Shown here piece by piece: positions 8,016-8,103 of a stretch of 8,103 nucleotides of DNA. The stretch spans positions 1 to 8,103 of the forward strand of contig QNCA01000048.1 of NCBI GenBank assembly GCA_003644325.1, in the 5' to 3' direction. The stretch is from Planctomycetota bacterium (GTDB taxonomy: Bacteria > Planctomycetota > B129-G9). The notes under the pieces are model-generated. The model did not search any database and was not told the origin of the DNA. It worked only from the letters and a program-made list of their open reading frames with translations. Positions within the stretch are counted from its first letter, which is position 1. The number at the start of each line of letters is the position of its first letter. The translations under genes were made by a program, and so were the position numbers.

Positions 8016-8034
8016 CTCCGCCACTGCCGCGGAG
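8016..8034. repeat. Inverted repeat in the gap upstream of the lipoprotein gene
   Basis: CTCCGC (8016-8021) and GCGGAG (8029-8034) form a 6-bp stem with a 7-nt loop, in the 81-nt gap between the partial HEAT-type gene and the lipoprotein gene. The minus-strand sequence after it is not a T-tract. A role in transcript 3'-end formation is possible but unproven. Confidence 0.35.
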
Positions 8035-8051
8035 CGCCAACGCTGTTTGGT

Positions 8052-8103
8052 CTATTCCGCCTCTTGCCTGTCGGACGCCGTCTTCTTCCACCATTCCCGC
8101 CAG
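8052..8103 (-). CDS. C-terminus of a probable HEAT-repeat protein (cut by window edge)
   Basis: In the frame starting at base 8102 the minus strand reads WREWWKKTASDRQEAE and then TAG at 8052-8054. The W-R-E-W-W-K-K element matches W-Q-K-W-W-K-E in the secreted TPR protein and resembles E-D-W-W-R-G-N at the end of the lipoprotein. In all three cases it lies at the end of a helical repeat region or at the protein C-terminus. The 81-nt gap to the lipoprotein gene and the shared strand suggest one transcription unit. An overlapping open frame across 7891-8094 also exists but has low-complexity content and overlaps the lipoprotein start. With only 16 residues the family call rests on this motif and on context. 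Confidence 0.6.
   Translation of the reverse strand, partial: WREWWKKTASDRQEAE

Noticed and set aside
7891..8094. Minus-strand 67-codon frame at the right edge
   Set aside because: It overlaps the lipoprotein signal peptide in another frame and shows no recognisable motif. The adjacent frame ending at 8052 gives the W-x-x-W-W terminus and leaves a normal gap.

Overview
The window reads as a chromosomal, moderately GC-rich bacterial region in which every gene I can support lies on the minus strand. Transcription order (high to low coordinate) is: 3' end of a HEAT-type gene, a TPR/HEAT lipoprotein, prmC, murA, a secreted TPR/HEAT-like protein, ffh, and the first codons of rpsP. The housekeeping genes are certain by motif. 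Taxonomy is less so. Three separate proteins share a W-x-x-W-W (or D-W-W) element placed just after HEAT-like repeats, and two long exported repeat proteins of unknown function sit among core genes. From general knowledge, both traits recall Planctomycetota and related lineages; this is inference and the sequence does not prove it.

Layout. The right edge (8052-8103) holds the last 16 codons of a gene ending in a W-x-x-W-W element. After an 81-nt gap comes a 657-residue lipoprotein (5997-7970) with a clear lipobox, TPR-like repeats and three C-terminal HEAT repeats. A 256-nt gap follows (5741-5996), the longest non-coding stretch. It is packed with palindromes and contains a 121-bp REP/MITE-like element bounded by an imperfect 18-nt inverted repeat. 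Then come prmC (4859-5740, release-factor glutamine methyltransferase), a 60-nt gap with an 11-bp inverted repeat that overlaps the prmC stop, murA (3530-4798, first committed step of peptidoglycan synthesis), a 92-nt gap, a secreted 658-residue repeat protein (1461-3437), a 23-nt gap, ffh (94-1437, signal recognition particle GTPase), a 55-nt gap, and the start of rpsP (1-38).

The ffh-rpsP and prmC-murA pairs are common gene neighbourhoods in bacteria, so the core of this window is ordinary translation, protein-export and cell-wall machinery. prfA, the usual partner just upstream of prmC, is absent: the repeat-rich gap and the lipoprotein occupy that place. The unexplained content is the family of exported TPR/HEAT proteins with the W-x-x-W-W element and the palindromic intergenic DNA. 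I see no CRISPR array, tRNA, rRNA, transposase, prophage gene or defence system, and no convincing intrinsic terminator.
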